DNA of 64,000 nt from Acinetobacter sp. ANC 4204 (GCF_002135205.1 NZ_NEFZ01000002.1:124001-188000), one strand, 5' to 3'. Positions 27,701 to 36,592 are shown, counted from the first letter of the stretch. The notes: generated from the sequence alone by a model not told the origin. Made by a program: numbers and translations.

Positions 27701-28748
27701 TAATGCGTCGCCCGCCACCCGATGGATTAAAGATTTTTTGTTGCTCAGCCAAGGCCAAACGCGCATATAAGGGTAAAATTTCTGTATGCCGCGGCCCATG
27801 CTTTTGCAAAGTTTCTTGTAGCTCACGAATCTCTTGTTCGGTACTGGCAAAAATTAAAGTATCAGCATATTCAGGATGACCTTTTTCTTGTGCATCCCGA
27901 AAACATTCTTCTACAGCTTGCACGACAGCGCGAGGCAAATTTTCTTCAAAGTCATCAAATTCATCATCATCACTACCGACAATACTCATTTCAGAGACAG
28001 GACGATAGCGCAGTTCAACTGGAAAACTACGACCTTCTACTTCAAAAATAGGTGCGTTGTTAAAGTACTGACTAAAACGGTTTACATCTAAAGTTGCCGA
28101 AGTGATGATGACTTTTAAATCTTTACGGCGGGGCAAAAGCTGTTTGAGATAACCCATGATAAAGTCAATATTGAGCGAACGCTCATGTGCTTCATCAATA
28201 ATAATGGTGTCGTATTTATTGAGATAACGGTCATTGGCCAGCTCTGCCAGCAAAATACCATCAGTCATTAAACGGACAATAGAGTCCTGCGATCCTTGTT
28301 CATTGAAACGAACTTTAAAGGAAATCGACTCGCCAAGTTTTTCACCAACTTCTTCCGCAATACGCTGGGAAACACTACGTGCGGCCAAACGACGTGGCTG
28401 TGTATGACCAATCAGACCCGTTAAACCACGACCCGCCAACATCGCAATTTGCGGTAGCTGCGTCGTTTTACCCGAACCCGTCTCCCCTGCAACGATAATC
28501 ACTTGGTGCTTTTGAATGGCATCAATTAACTTATCTGCATACTGTGTAACAGGCAGGTCTTGGTTCAGTTTAATATTTGGAATGCGTTCAATACGCTCTA
28601 AAACTTTTAAATGTGACTGTTCAAATAATGCTTGATATTGCTTTTCGTTGGCATCTTTTCCTTTTTTGAGTCGGTTTAAACGATGACGGTCTTTGACCAT
28701 CACCAATTGCTCTATATTTAAAGGACGCTGCACAGAAAAAATACCCAC
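24762..28748 (-). CDS. hrpA: ATP-dependent RNA helicase HrpA
   Basis: Large DEAH-box RNA helicase, about 1328 residues, linked in E. coli to mRNA processing and stalled-ribosome rescue. Walker A is GETGSGKTTQLP near residue 91, the DEAH box is IIDEAHERS near 189, and SATLD and QRKGRCGR motifs follow. After the helicase core come winged-helix/HA2, OB-fold and the HrpA-specific C-terminal half. Residues about 486-522 are an in-frame insertion encoded by a palindromic repeat, absent in E. coli HrpA as I remember it. The frame starts at GTG; the ATG at 28700 (MVKDRHRL) is an alternative. Confidence 0.95.
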   Translation of the reverse strand: MGIFSVQRPLNIEQLVMVKDRHRLNRLKKGKDANEKQYQALFEQSHLKVLERIERIPNIKLNQDLPVTQYADKLIDAIQKHQVIIVAGETGSGKTTQLPQIAMLAGRGLTGLIGHTQPRRLAARSVSQRIAEEVGEKLGESISFKVRFNEQGSQDSIVRLMTDGILLAELANDRYLNKYDTIIIDEAHERSLNIDFIMGYLKQLLPRRKDLKVIITSATLDVNRFSQYFNNAPIFEVEGRSFPVELRYRPVSEMSIVGSDDDEFDDFEENLPRAVVQAVEECFRDAQEKGHPEYADTLIFASTEQEIRELQETLQKHGPRHTEILPLYARLALAEQQKIFNPSGGGRRIIIATNVAETALTVPNIRYVIDSGFARISRYNYRSRVQRLPIEAVSQAAANQRKGRCGRIAPGVCIRLYSEEDFQSRPEFTEPEIKRTNLASVILQMQSLGLGALEDFDFIEPPDHRLVNDGRKLLVELGAMTEKGKAPILQREVGGDLTESSQIKEEKLNKNPPKSSFNKGELQSNGLTKIGQQMAKMPIDPRLARMILGGAHFGVLNEVLVIVAALAVQDPRERPADKQMQADQKHALFREADSDFLFYLKLWEALVANRDMSENKRRTFARNHFLSWLRLREWKKTHEQLVDLAKGLKLSFNEKKANYENLHRALLTGLLSFIANKTDERNVFMAVRQQKARIFPASTLHKTNTPWVMAFEMVETSQVYIRTLAKIEPEWILLAAGDLLKHHYFEPHWSKKAGVVNAYDQISLFGLIIEPKRQINYEKVDHVAAHEIFLRDALTTGHLGITPPFLKHNLLKLEEVERVEDKLRRRDLVVDEETIYQFYAAKVPEEVASRRSFEDWRATVEPQNPRYLFIDDDSLWMNDRPTTQQFPDFLRNGELRLAASYRFDPSHDEDGATVKIPLQALPQVDENLWSWGIPGWRQDLMEALLKALPKDKRRHLVPIPDTAAKLMAKVDAMHLQQHIFSFLAFQLRGEQITEKDFSFERVEQYLLPLIKVIDDKGRVIEQGRDLAELKARCRTETHSPVKQLKGEFQTFPESFVFEASQKVTGVVVKQYQALVPTKTFAALEQKDESGVVIQTFNDQAEATKQHREGVLRLVHIQLGDLVRQLKKQISKPLALAYSPLGDKAKLEQMLVYATLQMSINELPVNAQEFENLVANVKKTFLTHGQKALADVTEIYIQWQDIRRKLLVLDDAVFGKNIDDVEDQLDLMCLSNFVYVKSSDIWLEFPRYLKALVLRLERLPNNLQRDNSAIDQVDPWMEKLFKFKNDTRLKELYFMVEEFRISLFSQPMKTKMPISPTRLQKVWEKLGIS
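27183..27292. repeat. Palindromic repeat element inserted in frame within hrpA
   Basis: About 110 bases. One end holds a perfect palindrome CTCCTTTA-T-TAAAGGAG (27188-27204) followed by GGATTTAGGAGGATTTTT; the other end (27259-27292) is an imperfect inverted copy rich in CTCCCCC and CTCTCTTTG. This looks like a small non-coding repeat of the kind dispersed between genes, here translated as a Lys/Asn/Pro/Ser-rich peptide (LNKNPPKSSFNKGEL). The frame is kept open. Confidence 0.7.
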
Positions 28749-29077
28749 ATCAAAAACATCAATCGCTTAGTTTACGTGGTAATACAGCGAAGCGAAAGTA
28801 CAGCCTAATTTTTTTAATTTTAACTTTTTTCAAATATCCCCTTGAATTTTAAGCCTAGGGACATCATGTCTGTAGACGAGTTACGGAATAGATGATTTTG
28901 TCATTTAGTCATCATATTTATCATGCTAAATGAACAGAATGATCAGATGCGCTGAGATAGTCTGGAGTAAGATTCGGTTTTTCCGATTCTTGTAATGTAA
29001 AAATACTGTTTCAGCAATAACAAAAATTTCGATACCCTATACAGCATTAAATACAAACCCCAATCATGGAGACAATG
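28749..29077. other. Divergent intergenic region between hrpA and ahpC
   Basis: 329 bases. It must contain the hrpA promoter (minus) and ahpC promoter (plus). A near-perfect hairpin AAGATTCGG / CCGATTCTT with a five-T loop lies at 28969-28991. A TATACA near 29038 could be an ahpC -10 box, but I could not assign a -35 with confidence. OxyR control is common for ahpC but no site was proven here. Confidence 0.45.
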
Positions 29078-29641
29078 ATGAGCTTAATTAATACTGAAGT
29101 AAAACCATTCGCAGCTACTGCATATCACAACGGTCAATTTGTTGACGTAACTGAAGCAGATCTTAAAGGCAAATGGTCTGTAGTATTCTTCTACCCAGCT
29201 GACTTCACTTTCGTTTGCCCAACTGAACTTGGTGACCTTGCTGACAACTACGCTGAATTCCAAAAATTAGGCGTGGAAATTTACGGTGTTTCTACTGACA
29301 CTCACTTCACTCATAAAGCTTGGCACGACACTTCTGAAGTTATTGGTAAAATCCAATACCCATTAATCGGCGACCCAACTTGGACTCTTTCTAAAAACTT
29401 TGACGTTCTAATCGAAGCTGCTGGTCTTGCAGACCGCGGTACTTTTGTCATTGATCCAGAAGGCAAAATCCAAATCGTTGAAATCAACGCTGGTGGTATT
29501 GGTCGTGATGCTCAAGAATTACTTCGTAAAGTTAAAGCAGCTCAATACGTTCACGCTCACCCAGGTGAAGTTTGCCCAGCTAAATGGAAAGAAGGCGAAG
29601 CAACTCTTGCTCCTTCAATCGACCTAGTAGGTAAAATCTAA
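29078..29641 (+). CDS. ahpC: Alkyl hydroperoxide reductase subunit C (2-Cys peroxiredoxin)
   Basis: Reduces hydrogen peroxide and organic hydroperoxides. It is 187 residues from the ATG at 29078 (MSLINTEV), matching E. coli length; GGAG at 29068-29071 sits at ideal spacing, so the in-frame ATG at 29066 is rejected. Peroxidatic Cys is in [12 protein letters not shown] and resolving Cys in [12 protein letters not shown]-like and YF-like structural elements follow. No ahpF lies next to it. Codon use is biased to common codons, as in a highly expressed gene. A strong terminator follows. Confidence 0.97.
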   Translation: MSLINTEVKPFAATAYHNGQFVDVTEADLKGKWSVVFFYPADFTFVCPTELGDLADNYAEFQKLGVEIYGVSTDTHFTHKAWHDTSEVIGKIQYPLIGDPTWTLSKNFDVLIEAAGLADRGTFVIDPEGKIQIVEINAGGIGRDAQELLRKVKAAQYVHAHPGEVCPAKWKEGEATLAPSIDLVGKI

Positions 29642-29662
29642 TCTAAATTAGATTGAACATAT

Positions 29663-29692
29663 AAAAAACCACGCTTTTTAGCGTGGTTTTTT
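29663..29692 (+). terminator. Rho-independent terminator of ahpC
   Basis: Stem CCACGC / GCGTGG flanked by six A and six T, about 22 bases after the ahpC stop. Confidence 0.92.
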
Positions 29693-29843
29693 ATGGCCAA
29701 GATAACAGTACAATATGACAAGAAAGAGAAAGCATAAAACAATAAATACCTATCCTTTTACGTCTTACATGATTCATGACTAGAATTCAGTGTCTGTACC
29801 CGCTACAGTAGAATGAATACATGTAACACATTGAAGAAAAAAG

Positions 29844-30575
29844 ATGACTTATCAAGTTCATATGATTGATGTGAAAAATCAGCTCCAAAACTACATTTGG
29901 TTGCTAGAACACACCACATCAAAACAAGTCACAGTAATTGACCCAACAGAAGCGGGATTAGTTGAAGAATATTGCACTAAACATGGTTTAAGCATTGCTC
30001 AAATTTGGCTGACTCATTGGCATAAAGACCATATTGGCGGTGTCGCTGACCTGATCGCAAGTCGAAATATTCCTGTGTATGGACCACGGGAGGAATTATC
30101 AAAAATTCCTTTTATCACCCATGCATTGATGGATGATGACTACTTTGCATTTCATGATTTACATGTCGATATCTTAGCCGTTCCTGGTCATACACTGGGC
30201 CATATTGTGTACTTTATCGAATCCATCCAAACTCTATTTTGCGGTGACACCCTGTTTGCTATGGGCTGTGGGCGAGTGTTTGAGGGCACACATGAGCAGA
30301 TGTACCATTCACTCAATCGTTTAGCAGCTTTGCCTGCCGAAACCAAAGTCTATTGTACGCACGAATACACGCTCTCTAACGCGAAATTTGCCAACCATGT
30401 CGAACCAGACAATATTGCCATTCAAGAGCGTTTAGACCATGTAGAAACCATGCGCTATTTGGGTCAATGTACCCTCCCGAGCAGTATTGAAATCGAACTT
30501 GAAACCAATCCTTTTTTACGTACAGAAAACGTTGAAGAGTTTAAGCGACTGCGCGATCTGAAAGACCATTTTTAA
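29844..30575 (+). CDS. gloB: Hydroxyacylglutathione hydrolase (glyoxalase II) GloB
   Basis: Zinc metallo-beta-lactamase-fold enzyme hydrolysing S-lactoylglutathione in methylglyoxal detoxification. It is 243 residues. Metal site: THWHKDHIGG (HxHxDH) near residue 58, VPGHTLGH near 113, FCGDTLFAMGCGR near 132 and CTHEYTLSN near 172. The C-terminal glutathione-binding domain is present (NPFLR). The first motif has Trp where many homologues have His between the two ligands; ligand residues are intact. Monocistronic. Confidence 0.94.
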   Translation: MTYQVHMIDVKNQLQNYIWLLEHTTSKQVTVIDPTEAGLVEEYCTKHGLSIAQIWLTHWHKDHIGGVADLIASRNIPVYGPREELSKIPFITHALMDDDYFAFHDLHVDILAVPGHTLGHIVYFIESIQTLFCGDTLFAMGCGRVFEGTHEQMYHSLNRLAALPAETKVYCTHEYTLSNAKFANHVEPDNIAIQERLDHVETMRYLGQCTLPSSIEIELETNPFLRTENVEEFKRLRDLKDHF

Positions 30576-31103
30576 ATCGCCCCCCTAGAGAGACTGCTGA
30601 CGAGTGCAGTCTCTACTTCATACCAGAGGCTCTCGTCAGACAAGCCTAAACACTCCGATAATGTCTAGAGATTTTCTCTTGAATTCAACGCTCAGTTGGC
30701 GCTGTTACCATGAGCTTTTAATCTGTCAAAATTTCCACAGAAATAATTTCAACTCACACGATGCTAAACGCAAATGATCATCACAAAGACAGAATGATCC
30801 TACTTTTTCAAAACATCCCAGCTTTGAAAAAAATCATTACATTTCTATTCGCTACAAAATATTTCTAGCTCTCATTTTAGCAATATTATAAAAAGGGATT
30901 TCCATCTTTTAAATTTTATTATTTTTCAATATCTTGTACCATTTTTAGCCCATAAAGCCTTTTCCTTTATGATTTCTACATGATGATGGATAGTCTGATT
31001 ACGCGCTAAAAAACAGCAAAAATAAAAATATATAAAAAAATCCCCTTTAAAAAAGCGTGAAATATCCCTATTAATAATTTATCAGTGAATAAGGAATATC
31101 CTC
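30576..31103. other. Intergenic region after gloB, with one hairpin
   Basis: 528 AT-rich bases. An inverted repeat AGAGACTGC / GCAGTCTCT with an eight-base loop (30589-30614) lies just after the gloB stop; it has no U-run, so it is a weak terminator candidate. The rest shows no gene by eye; it should contain the promoter of the small gene at 31104. Confidence 0.45.
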
Positions 31104-31307
31104 GTGAAAAAAGTAGTGAAAGCAAAAAACCTCATCGCCTTTCGTATTTGGTTAGAGAAATTGGGTTATTCAGTCAAAACTTTAGCAGACAACCGTGGCT
31201 TTACTTTTAGCTTTAAAAAAGAATATGGACTAGTGACCTGCGACCTCGCGGGAAATAACTTGGCCATGCAGCTCGGTGAAGAATTCGAAGACCATTTGAA
31301 AGCCTAA
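31104..31307 (+). CDS. Small hypothetical protein, 67 residues
   Basis: Short basic N-terminus (MKKVVKAKN) then a compact mixed sequence (RIWLEKLGYSVKTLADNRG). It starts at GTG behind AAGGA. A clear rho-independent terminator follows the stop, which supports it being an expressed gene. No family recognised; no signal peptide or membrane segment. Confidence 0.55.
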   Translation: MKKVVKAKNLIAFRIWLEKLGYSVKTLADNRGFTFSFKKEYGLVTCDLAGNNLAMQLGEEFEDHLKA

Positions 31308-31347
31308 AATTGCTCCATACTTACTTCGCGTGATGAATCAAAACTTA

Positions 31348-31370
31348 GCCCCCTTATGGGGGCTTTTTTT
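31348..31370 (+). terminator. Rho-independent terminator after the 67-residue gene
   Basis: Stem GCCCCC / GGGGGC with loop TTAT followed by seven T. Confidence 0.93.
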
Positions 31371-31401
31371 ATGATGAATGGATTCTTAAATTTCAGGCAA
31401 T

Positions 31402-31428
31402 AAAAAAGCAAGGCTCTATACCTTGCTT
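31402..31428 (-). terminator. Rho-independent terminator of the tRNA cluster
   Basis: On the minus strand AAGCAAGG-TATAGAG-CCTTGCTT followed by a T run, directly 3' of tRNA-Leu. Confidence 0.88.
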
Positions 31429-31437
31429 CATTACTGA

Positions 31438-31522
31438 TGGTGGGGACGGAGAGACTCGAACTCTCACACCTTGCGGCGCTGGAACCTAAATCCAGTGCGT
31501 CTACCAATTTCGCCACGTCCCC
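31438..31522 (-). tRNA. tRNA-Leu (UAG), copy 1
   Basis: An 85-base class II tRNA beginning GGGGACGTGGCGAAATTGG and ending with encoded ACCA. Anticodon stem CTGGA/TCCAG with loop TTTAGGT gives anticodon TAG. A long variable arm is present. Identical in sequence to the copy at 31665. Confidence 0.96.
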
Positions 31523-31555
31523 ATCAGGGTGCTAACTTTGCGTTAGACTTTAAGT

Positions 31556-31629
31556 TGGCAGAGGATCAAGGATTCGAACCTTGACGAACGGTTTTGGAGA
31601 CCGTCATGCTACCATTACACCAATCCTCT
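31556..31629 (-). tRNA. tRNA-Trp (CCA)
   Basis: A 74-base cloverleaf starting AGAGGATTGG with encoded GCCA 3' end. Anticodon stem ACGGT/ACCGT encloses CTCCAAA, so U33 is followed by anticodon CCA. Acceptor stem AGAGGAT/ATCCTCT pairs fully. The first base A1 agrees with bacterial tRNA-Trp. Sandwiched between two identical tRNA-Leu genes. Confidence 0.9.
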
Positions 31630-31664
31630 ATGGCCTTATAAATCATCTTAATTCAAATGATTTA

Positions 31665-31749
31665 TGGTGGGGACGGAGAGACTCGAACTCTCACACCTTG
31701 CGGCGCTGGAACCTAAATCCAGTGCGTCTACCAATTTCGCCACGTCCCC
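31665..31749 (-). tRNA. tRNA-Leu (UAG), copy 2
   Basis: Identical 85-base sequence to copy 1. It is the first gene of the minus-strand Leu-Trp-Leu cluster. Confidence 0.96.
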
Positions 31750-31856
31750 AATGGCTGTGTATACTATAGGGATCATTTTCGCATGACAAGCGATTTTTAA
31801 GAAATACCCACTCATTTGATTAAATAAGAAACAAAAACCTTATACTTGGCTTTTTC

Positions 31857-32681
31857 TCATTCAATTTCAGTCATTAAGCATCGTTTTGCGTCCATGATAT
31901 TCTGAAGTCTTTGACTTTTTTGCTTGGTCAAAAGCCCCGTTAAAAGTGCATTAAAACATTGAAAACCTTGTGGAAGATCTATGTCTAATGACTGACAATG
32001 TAAATAGGCCCAATCTTGATAACTTTGCGCCTGTAAACGGCTTTGGCTCAGCCACTCAAGTAAAATAATGCCCAGTGCGTAAAGATCAGTTTGTACTGTC
32101 TTTGCTTCACCATGAAATAACTCTGGTGCCATATAGCGTGGCGTTGCAGTTATAGTTTGTTGATGTCCAGTTCCACCAATTGTTTGACTTTGCTCAAAAT
32201 CAATCAATTTACATGTCGAACCTGCCAACAAAAAATGTGCAGGTTTTAAGTCAGCATGAATCCAGCCCATCTGATGTAATTCTTCTACAGCATTCAACAT
32301 TTTGAAGATGATATGAATGACATGATCACAACTTAACTGACGCGGATCTCTTACAAGTAAAGGTTGCAGGTCTTTTAAAATAAGTGCAGCACTCACCGGC
32401 CCTGAATGAAACTCAAAATTTTCAAGAATTTGTACTTCAGGCAAAAACGTTGGTTGTGGCGACATCGCAAGCGCATGCTGATAAAAGCTGAACTCTGCAT
32501 TAAAACCATCAATAAGTACGGAATAACTGGATGCCAATTGAAACTTTAACCAATACCCCTGCCCTGCAACTTCAAAGCGATAAAGTCGTCTCCCCAAACT
32601 CAAACGCTGAGTCGGAGTATGAAGCGACAACTCGAGCGTGTTCAATTCTTGACGATCAAACTGCCAAGAATTCGGATTCAT
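31857..32681 (-). CDS. Protein kinase-like protein overlapping the patatin gene
   Basis: It is 274 residues with eukaryotic-type kinase C-lobe motifs: catalytic loop IHADLKPAHFLL near residue 142, LIDFEQ near 165 where the usual DFG is DFE, and activation segment end TPRYMAPELF near 185. The N-lobe is unusual: no clear glycine loop, possible ATP-lysine in YWLKFQL. It could be an active Ser/Thr or small-molecule kinase or a partly degenerate one. Its start lies 26 bases inside the end of the patatin gene, so the two are likely co-expressed. Confidence 0.75.
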   Translation of the reverse strand: MNPNSWQFDRQELNTLELSLHTPTQRLSLGRRLYRFEVAGQGYWLKFQLASSYSVLIDGFNAEFSFYQHALAMSPQPTFLPEVQILENFEFHSGPVSAALILKDLQPLLVRDPRQLSCDHVIHIIFKMLNAVEELHQMGWIHADLKPAHFLLAGSTCKLIDFEQSQTIGGTGHQQTITATPRYMAPELFHGEAKTVQTDLYALGIILLEWLSQSRLQAQSYQDWAYLHCQSLDIDLPQGFQCFNALLTGLLTKQKSQRLQNIMDAKRCLMTEIE

Positions 32682-34167
32682 TCATTTCTGCCGTATTCAA
32701 CTCAGTTAAGACTTCCAAACAATGCTGAATTGTTTTACCGACACGGGCATGTGTCTCAATCATTGAAATTTTAGGCCAAGTTGCACGCTCGCCTTCACGT
32801 TGTAGGAGCTTAAACAGATGTGGCCGTGGATTTTGTAACATATAACTATAATGGCGTAGACCATATTTTCCCACAATATTTACATCGCCATAATAACGCT
32901 GATCAACCACACCATAGCCATGGTCCAGTAAACGACGGATCGGCGGGATATTACCTACACGTTCGCGGGCAAAGTCCATGACACCTTTACTAATTACTTT
33001 ACCCTGCCGACGTACAATACGCTCAGGCCAGCTCAGCATGTCTTTACGGAAACGTGCTTCATCCGACTGCATAAAGGGCACGACATGTGGATTGACTTGG
33101 CTGGCAATTGTGTAATTTAAATTGTATAAACGCGCCATCTTTTCCTGAGGGAAATCACTACGCACACTACCATCCACCCAGCGCGTAGAAGACATATAGG
33201 GCGTATATAAACCATCATGTCGCTTACTGGTCAGTTTGACGGGTGGGAACAAAATTGGCACAGCACAGGACGCTAAGACAGCACTCCACACCAATAAATC
33301 CGGTGAAGTAAAAGTATTCATGATGCGTGCATTTTGTGAGGCATCATAAGGTGCAACCGCGACATTGTTGTATAAGCCTGACTGCTTAAAAGCCTCTTCA
33401 AAAGTCACATCACCTAAGTTCGCGATCAAAAAGCTTTTTAAATGCTTTACATCAGCCAAACCACCATTGCCTTTTAGAACTTCACGAAAACCCCGAAATT
33501 GAAAAGCATCAGTAAAGAAGTTTTCACCATTTAAGATGCTCAGCATCTCAGCAGGAGTCGCTCGCCCCAACATAGCCGTCATGATGGCTCCAGCACTCGA
33601 ACCAGACAGTACTTTTGGCATCAGATCTTGTTCAAGCAAAGCCTTACATACACCTGTATGAAATAACCCCAAGGTTGCACCACCTGAAAACATCAGTGCA
33701 GGTTGTCCAAAGGCTTTTTGGCAATGTTGAAAAAATTCAATTTTTTGTTGTTTATCTAGACATTGGCAATCCGTAGATGCCACAAATGCTAAACCTAGGC
33801 TGACTTCATCAATATAGTCTTCAATAATTTTTTTGGTGCCCACATAAGTTGCTGTGAACAGCATAGGATGAGCAATATTGGCAATATCATAGCTTAAACC
33901 TTCACGCAGAAGGTACATTAGATCAGTCGTTCGTTTTTGTTGGCGATAGCGTTTCAACAATCCTAAGCGATGGGTAATCACTTCTGCATCAAAATAAGGT
34001 GAACAGTTATCATACTTCCACTCTTGCGCCCCTGATTCCTCATCAATCTTCAGCGCAATATTTTTCCACTCAGTATAATTTTCCGCCTGTGCTAACTGCT
34101 GCTTTAGTTTTTTAATGCGATAGGCTTGGTGCGGGTTGATTTCCCGTGTGAAATCTTTAAACAACAT
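32656..34167 (-). CDS. Patatin-like phospholipase with N-terminal DUF3336 region
   Basis: About 503 residues. The N-terminal region (about 1-150) matches the DUF3336 extension seen with TGL3/4/5-like lipases. The patatin domain starts near 160: oxyanion region FSGGATLG, nucleophile elbow GSSAG near 195, and dyad Asp in WVDGSVRSDFP near 340. Expected to be a serine acyl hydrolase acting on phospholipid or neutral lipid; no signal peptide. The start at 34167 (MLFKDF) has GAGGA at good spacing; the frame opens at GTG 12 bases earlier. It overlaps the downstream kinase-like gene. Confidence 0.9.
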   Translation of the reverse strand: MLFKDFTREINPHQAYRIKKLKQQLAQAENYTEWKNIALKIDEESGAQEWKYDNCSPYFDAEVITHRLGLLKRYRQQKRTTDLMYLLREGLSYDIANIAHPMLFTATYVGTKKIIEDYIDEVSLGLAFVASTDCQCLDKQQKIEFFQHCQKAFGQPALMFSGGATLGLFHTGVCKALLEQDLMPKVLSGSSAGAIMTAMLGRATPAEMLSILNGENFFTDAFQFRGFREVLKGNGGLADVKHLKSFLIANLGDVTFEEAFKQSGLYNNVAVAPYDASQNARIMNTFTSPDLLVWSAVLASCAVPILFPPVKLTSKRHDGLYTPYMSSTRWVDGSVRSDFPQEKMARLYNLNYTIASQVNPHVVPFMQSDEARFRKDMLSWPERIVRRQGKVISKGVMDFARERVGNIPPIRRLLDHGYGVVDQRYYGDVNIVGKYGLRHYSYMLQNPRPHLFKLLQREGERATWPKISMIETHARVGKTIQHCLEVLTELNTAEMNESEFLAV

Positions 34168-34369
34168 ATTTGTCCTCACCCACTTTTTTTATTTTCCTAA
34201 AACATCATTAACATTGCCAGAGTTAGTCTAACGACTATGTGTAAATTATGGGAGTATTACAATTGCCATTTCAAGCCTAAAATTGGCAAATTAGTACCAT
34301 TTTAAGGGTTTGATGTACCTAAATCGGGTGTTAATATCAATTCCAAGTGTAATTATAAACTGATTGATC

Positions 34370-35242
34370 ATGGCAACTCTTGACCTACCCAACAATATCT
34401 TAGAAACACTATCGACTGTACTCCAACAGCTACAGCAAAGCCTTCCCGAAGTTAAACAAGCACCTGATTTCTCGGCGATTGCATTTAAATGGCAAAATGG
34501 TGAATTAAAAGCCATTCATCAACTCAAGCGTGTCGAATTGAATGACTTAAAAGGGATTGAGCGCCAAAAAGAGAAAGTTTTACAAAATACTGAACAATTT
34601 CTCAATGGTTTACCTGCCAATGACGTCCTGCTCACAGGCTCTCGTGGTACAGGAAAATCCTCTATTGTGCGGGCTTTATTAACGGAATATGCAGAGCAAG
34701 GGTTAAGACTGATTGAAATTGAACGTGATGATTTATCTGAACTACCTGAGATTCAAAAGCTCATCTCAGAACGTCCTGAAAAATTTATTGTATATTGCGA
34801 TGACTTAGCTTTTAACGCAGAAGATGAAAACTATCGCAGTTTAAAAAGTGTGCTGGATGGATCTTTGCAGTCTGGTTCTAGTAATTTTATTATTTATGCC
34901 ACCAGTAACCGTCGTCATTTATTACCCGAGTTTATGCATGAAAATACACCTGTAACTCGTGTCGATGTACCACAATATAACGAACTACACCCACAAGAAG
35001 CGATTGAAGAAAAAATTTCACTCTCTGATCGTTTTGGATTGTGGCTGTCTTTTTATCCAATGGATCAAAACTTGTATTTAGAAATCGTACAGCATTACTT
35101 ATCAAAAGCTCAGATCAGCATGGATGACATAGTACGTGCTGAGGCATTGCGTTGGTGTCAGGCGCGTGGTCAGCGCTCTGGACGTGCAGCGTATCAGTTC
35201 TCTAAACATTGGATTGGTTCACAGCAACTCAAACAAATTTAA
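34370..35242 (+). CDS. DUF815-family AAA ATPase
   Basis: About 290 residues. P-loop LTGSRGTGKSSIV lies near residue 86, Walker B FIVYCDDLAF near 143, and a sensor-like ATSNRRHL near 183. This matches the DUF815 group of MoxR/AAA-like ATPases of unknown cellular role. An ATG at 34370 is chosen; a TTG two codons upstream opens the frame. No strong ribosome-binding site. Divergent from the patatin gene across a 200-base interval. Confidence 0.88.
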   Translation: MATLDLPNNILETLSTVLQQLQQSLPEVKQAPDFSAIAFKWQNGELKAIHQLKRVELNDLKGIERQKEKVLQNTEQFLNGLPANDVLLTGSRGTGKSSIVRALLTEYAEQGLRLIEIERDDLSELPEIQKLISERPEKFIVYCDDLAFNAEDENYRSLKSVLDGSLQSGSSNFIIYATSNRRHLLPEFMHENTPVTRVDVPQYNELHPQEAIEEKISLSDRFGLWLSFYPMDQNLYLEIVQHYLSKAQISMDDIVRAEALRWCQARGQRSGRAAYQFSKHWIGSQQLKQI

Positions 35243-35336
35243 TATTTTTGTTTAAATCAACAACACCCCAAAAAATCTATATAACATTTGGGGTGCTGTA
35301 ATCTAGTTACTAGAAAAAACTAAGTTTAATTTCAGT

Positions 35337-36005
35337 TTATTGATACTTGTCTAAGTTCGTTTCAGGTCCATCTTTCACAACTGCTTGCGCTTTTGCATAA
35401 CTTTCCATTAAACACTTATATTCTGGGCAGATATGTTCAGAAATAATTTCAGCAAAACGAGAACCTTCTGGACGGTTCCAAGTGCGCATTAACTCAGCCA
35501 CAATGGCGAAAGTATCAGTTGGAATCGCACCAGCTTGGGTAACACGAGCAATTGATGTATCCGTCGCCATCTTATTCCAATTACCAGAAGCATCTACAAC
35601 ACAATACACATTATAGCCTTCCTTACGTGCACTTACGGCTGGGAATGTCATACATACACTGGTCAGGGTTCCCGCAATAATCAAAGTTTTTCTGCCTGTT
35701 TTCTTAATTTCATCAACAAAGCGTGGATTATCCCATGTATTAATTTGTCCAGTACGAGGAACATAAACCGCATGGGGTGCAAAATGGTGGATTTCAGGGA
35801 TTAAAGGCCCATTTGGCCCGTCTGGCACAGAGGCAGTAGTAATCACTGGGATATTTAACAATGTTGCTGCTTTTGCAATTGCAATGACATAATTTCGTAA
35901 ATCAGGTACAGGCAAATCCCGTACTGTATTAAAAAGTCCACTTTGATGATCTATCAATAAAATAACTGAATCATCTGGATCTAACATTCCATTAGTTGCT
36001 GTCAT
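35337..36005 (-). CDS. Isochorismatase-family hydrolase, YcaC-like
   Basis: About 222 residues of the cysteine hydrolase fold. Triad candidates: Asp in LLIDHQSG, a central basic residue in the middle of the chain, and Cys in [11 protein letters not shown] near 118. NTWDNPRF and [10 protein letters not shown] segments resemble E. coli YcaC, whose substrate is unknown. The ATG at 36005 follows GAGG at good spacing; the frame opens at a GTG nine bases earlier. It stands alone. Confidence 0.87.
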   Translation of the reverse strand: MTATNGMLDPDDSVILLIDHQSGLFNTVRDLPVPDLRNYVIAIAKAATLLNIPVITTASVPDGPNGPLIPEIHHFAPHAVYVPRTGQINTWDNPRFVDEIKKTGRKTLIIAGTLTSVCMTFPAVSARKEGYNVYCVVDASGNWNKMATDTSIARVTQAGAIPTDTFAIVAELMRTWNRPEGSRFAEIISEHICPEYKCLMESYAKAQAVVKDGPETNLDKYQ

Positions 36006-36542
36006 GATAAACACCTCTAATATTTTCTTCTAATTGTGTACCCCCATTGTTGCAATGGAAGTTCCTAAGACAGATGGACATATCATTAAAAGTTATAAAA
36101 ATGATGCCCTATTTATTTAAAATAACTATATCTGTCTTTTATATAAACTAATCAATAAAACTCCCTTCAGAAAGAACATTCATGTTCTCTCTTGTAATTT
36201 TTACAGTCAATTTGGATAAACCCCGACCAATTTCATCAAACAGTAAATTCAAATTAAATTGTTGTAAGTTATTTATTTAATATCAAGCAAGACCTTTGAA
36301 AAATAGATTTACAAATCACTTTAGAAACCACGTGACTTCAATATTCTTCCTTAAAATCAATAATCATGTGCTCTATACGCAAATACCATTAGCACGAGTC
36401 AAATTCAAGCGTATAAGTCAAGGCAAGATACATATTCCAAACAAGACCAACCCTTTTATTTCAGCCAAGCCCAACATGAGCCAAAGTTCACACAACCTAT
36501 TTATATACCTCATTCGGTTAGATCCACTTTATTGAAACAAAT
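36006..36542. other. Intergenic region without a supported gene
   Basis: About 540 AT-rich bases between the YcaC-like gene and the tsaD terminator. It holds the promoter region of the YcaC-like gene on the minus strand. A 79-codon plus-strand frame beginning at TTG (36296) has an unremarkable composition, no ribosome-binding site and no recognised family; I do not call it. No repeats or hairpins of note other than the terminator at 36543. Confidence 0.45.
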
Positions 36543-36573
36543 AAAAAAGCCCAATAAAACAAATTGGGCTTTT
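36543..36573 (-). terminator. Rho-independent terminator of tsaD
   Basis: Inverted repeat AAGCCCAAT / ATTGGGCTT flanked by A and T runs, 20 bases after the tsaD stop on the minus strand. Confidence 0.9.
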
Positions 36574-36592
36574 AAGTGTTTCAATGAAATCT

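Noticed and set aside
30589..30614. Hairpin after gloB as a firm terminator
   Set aside because: Good nine-base stem but no U-run; kept only as part of the intergenic description.
36296..36535. 79-codon plus-strand frame upstream of the tsaD terminator
   Set aside because: Begins at TTG, no ribosome-binding site, no recognised motif or codon pattern.
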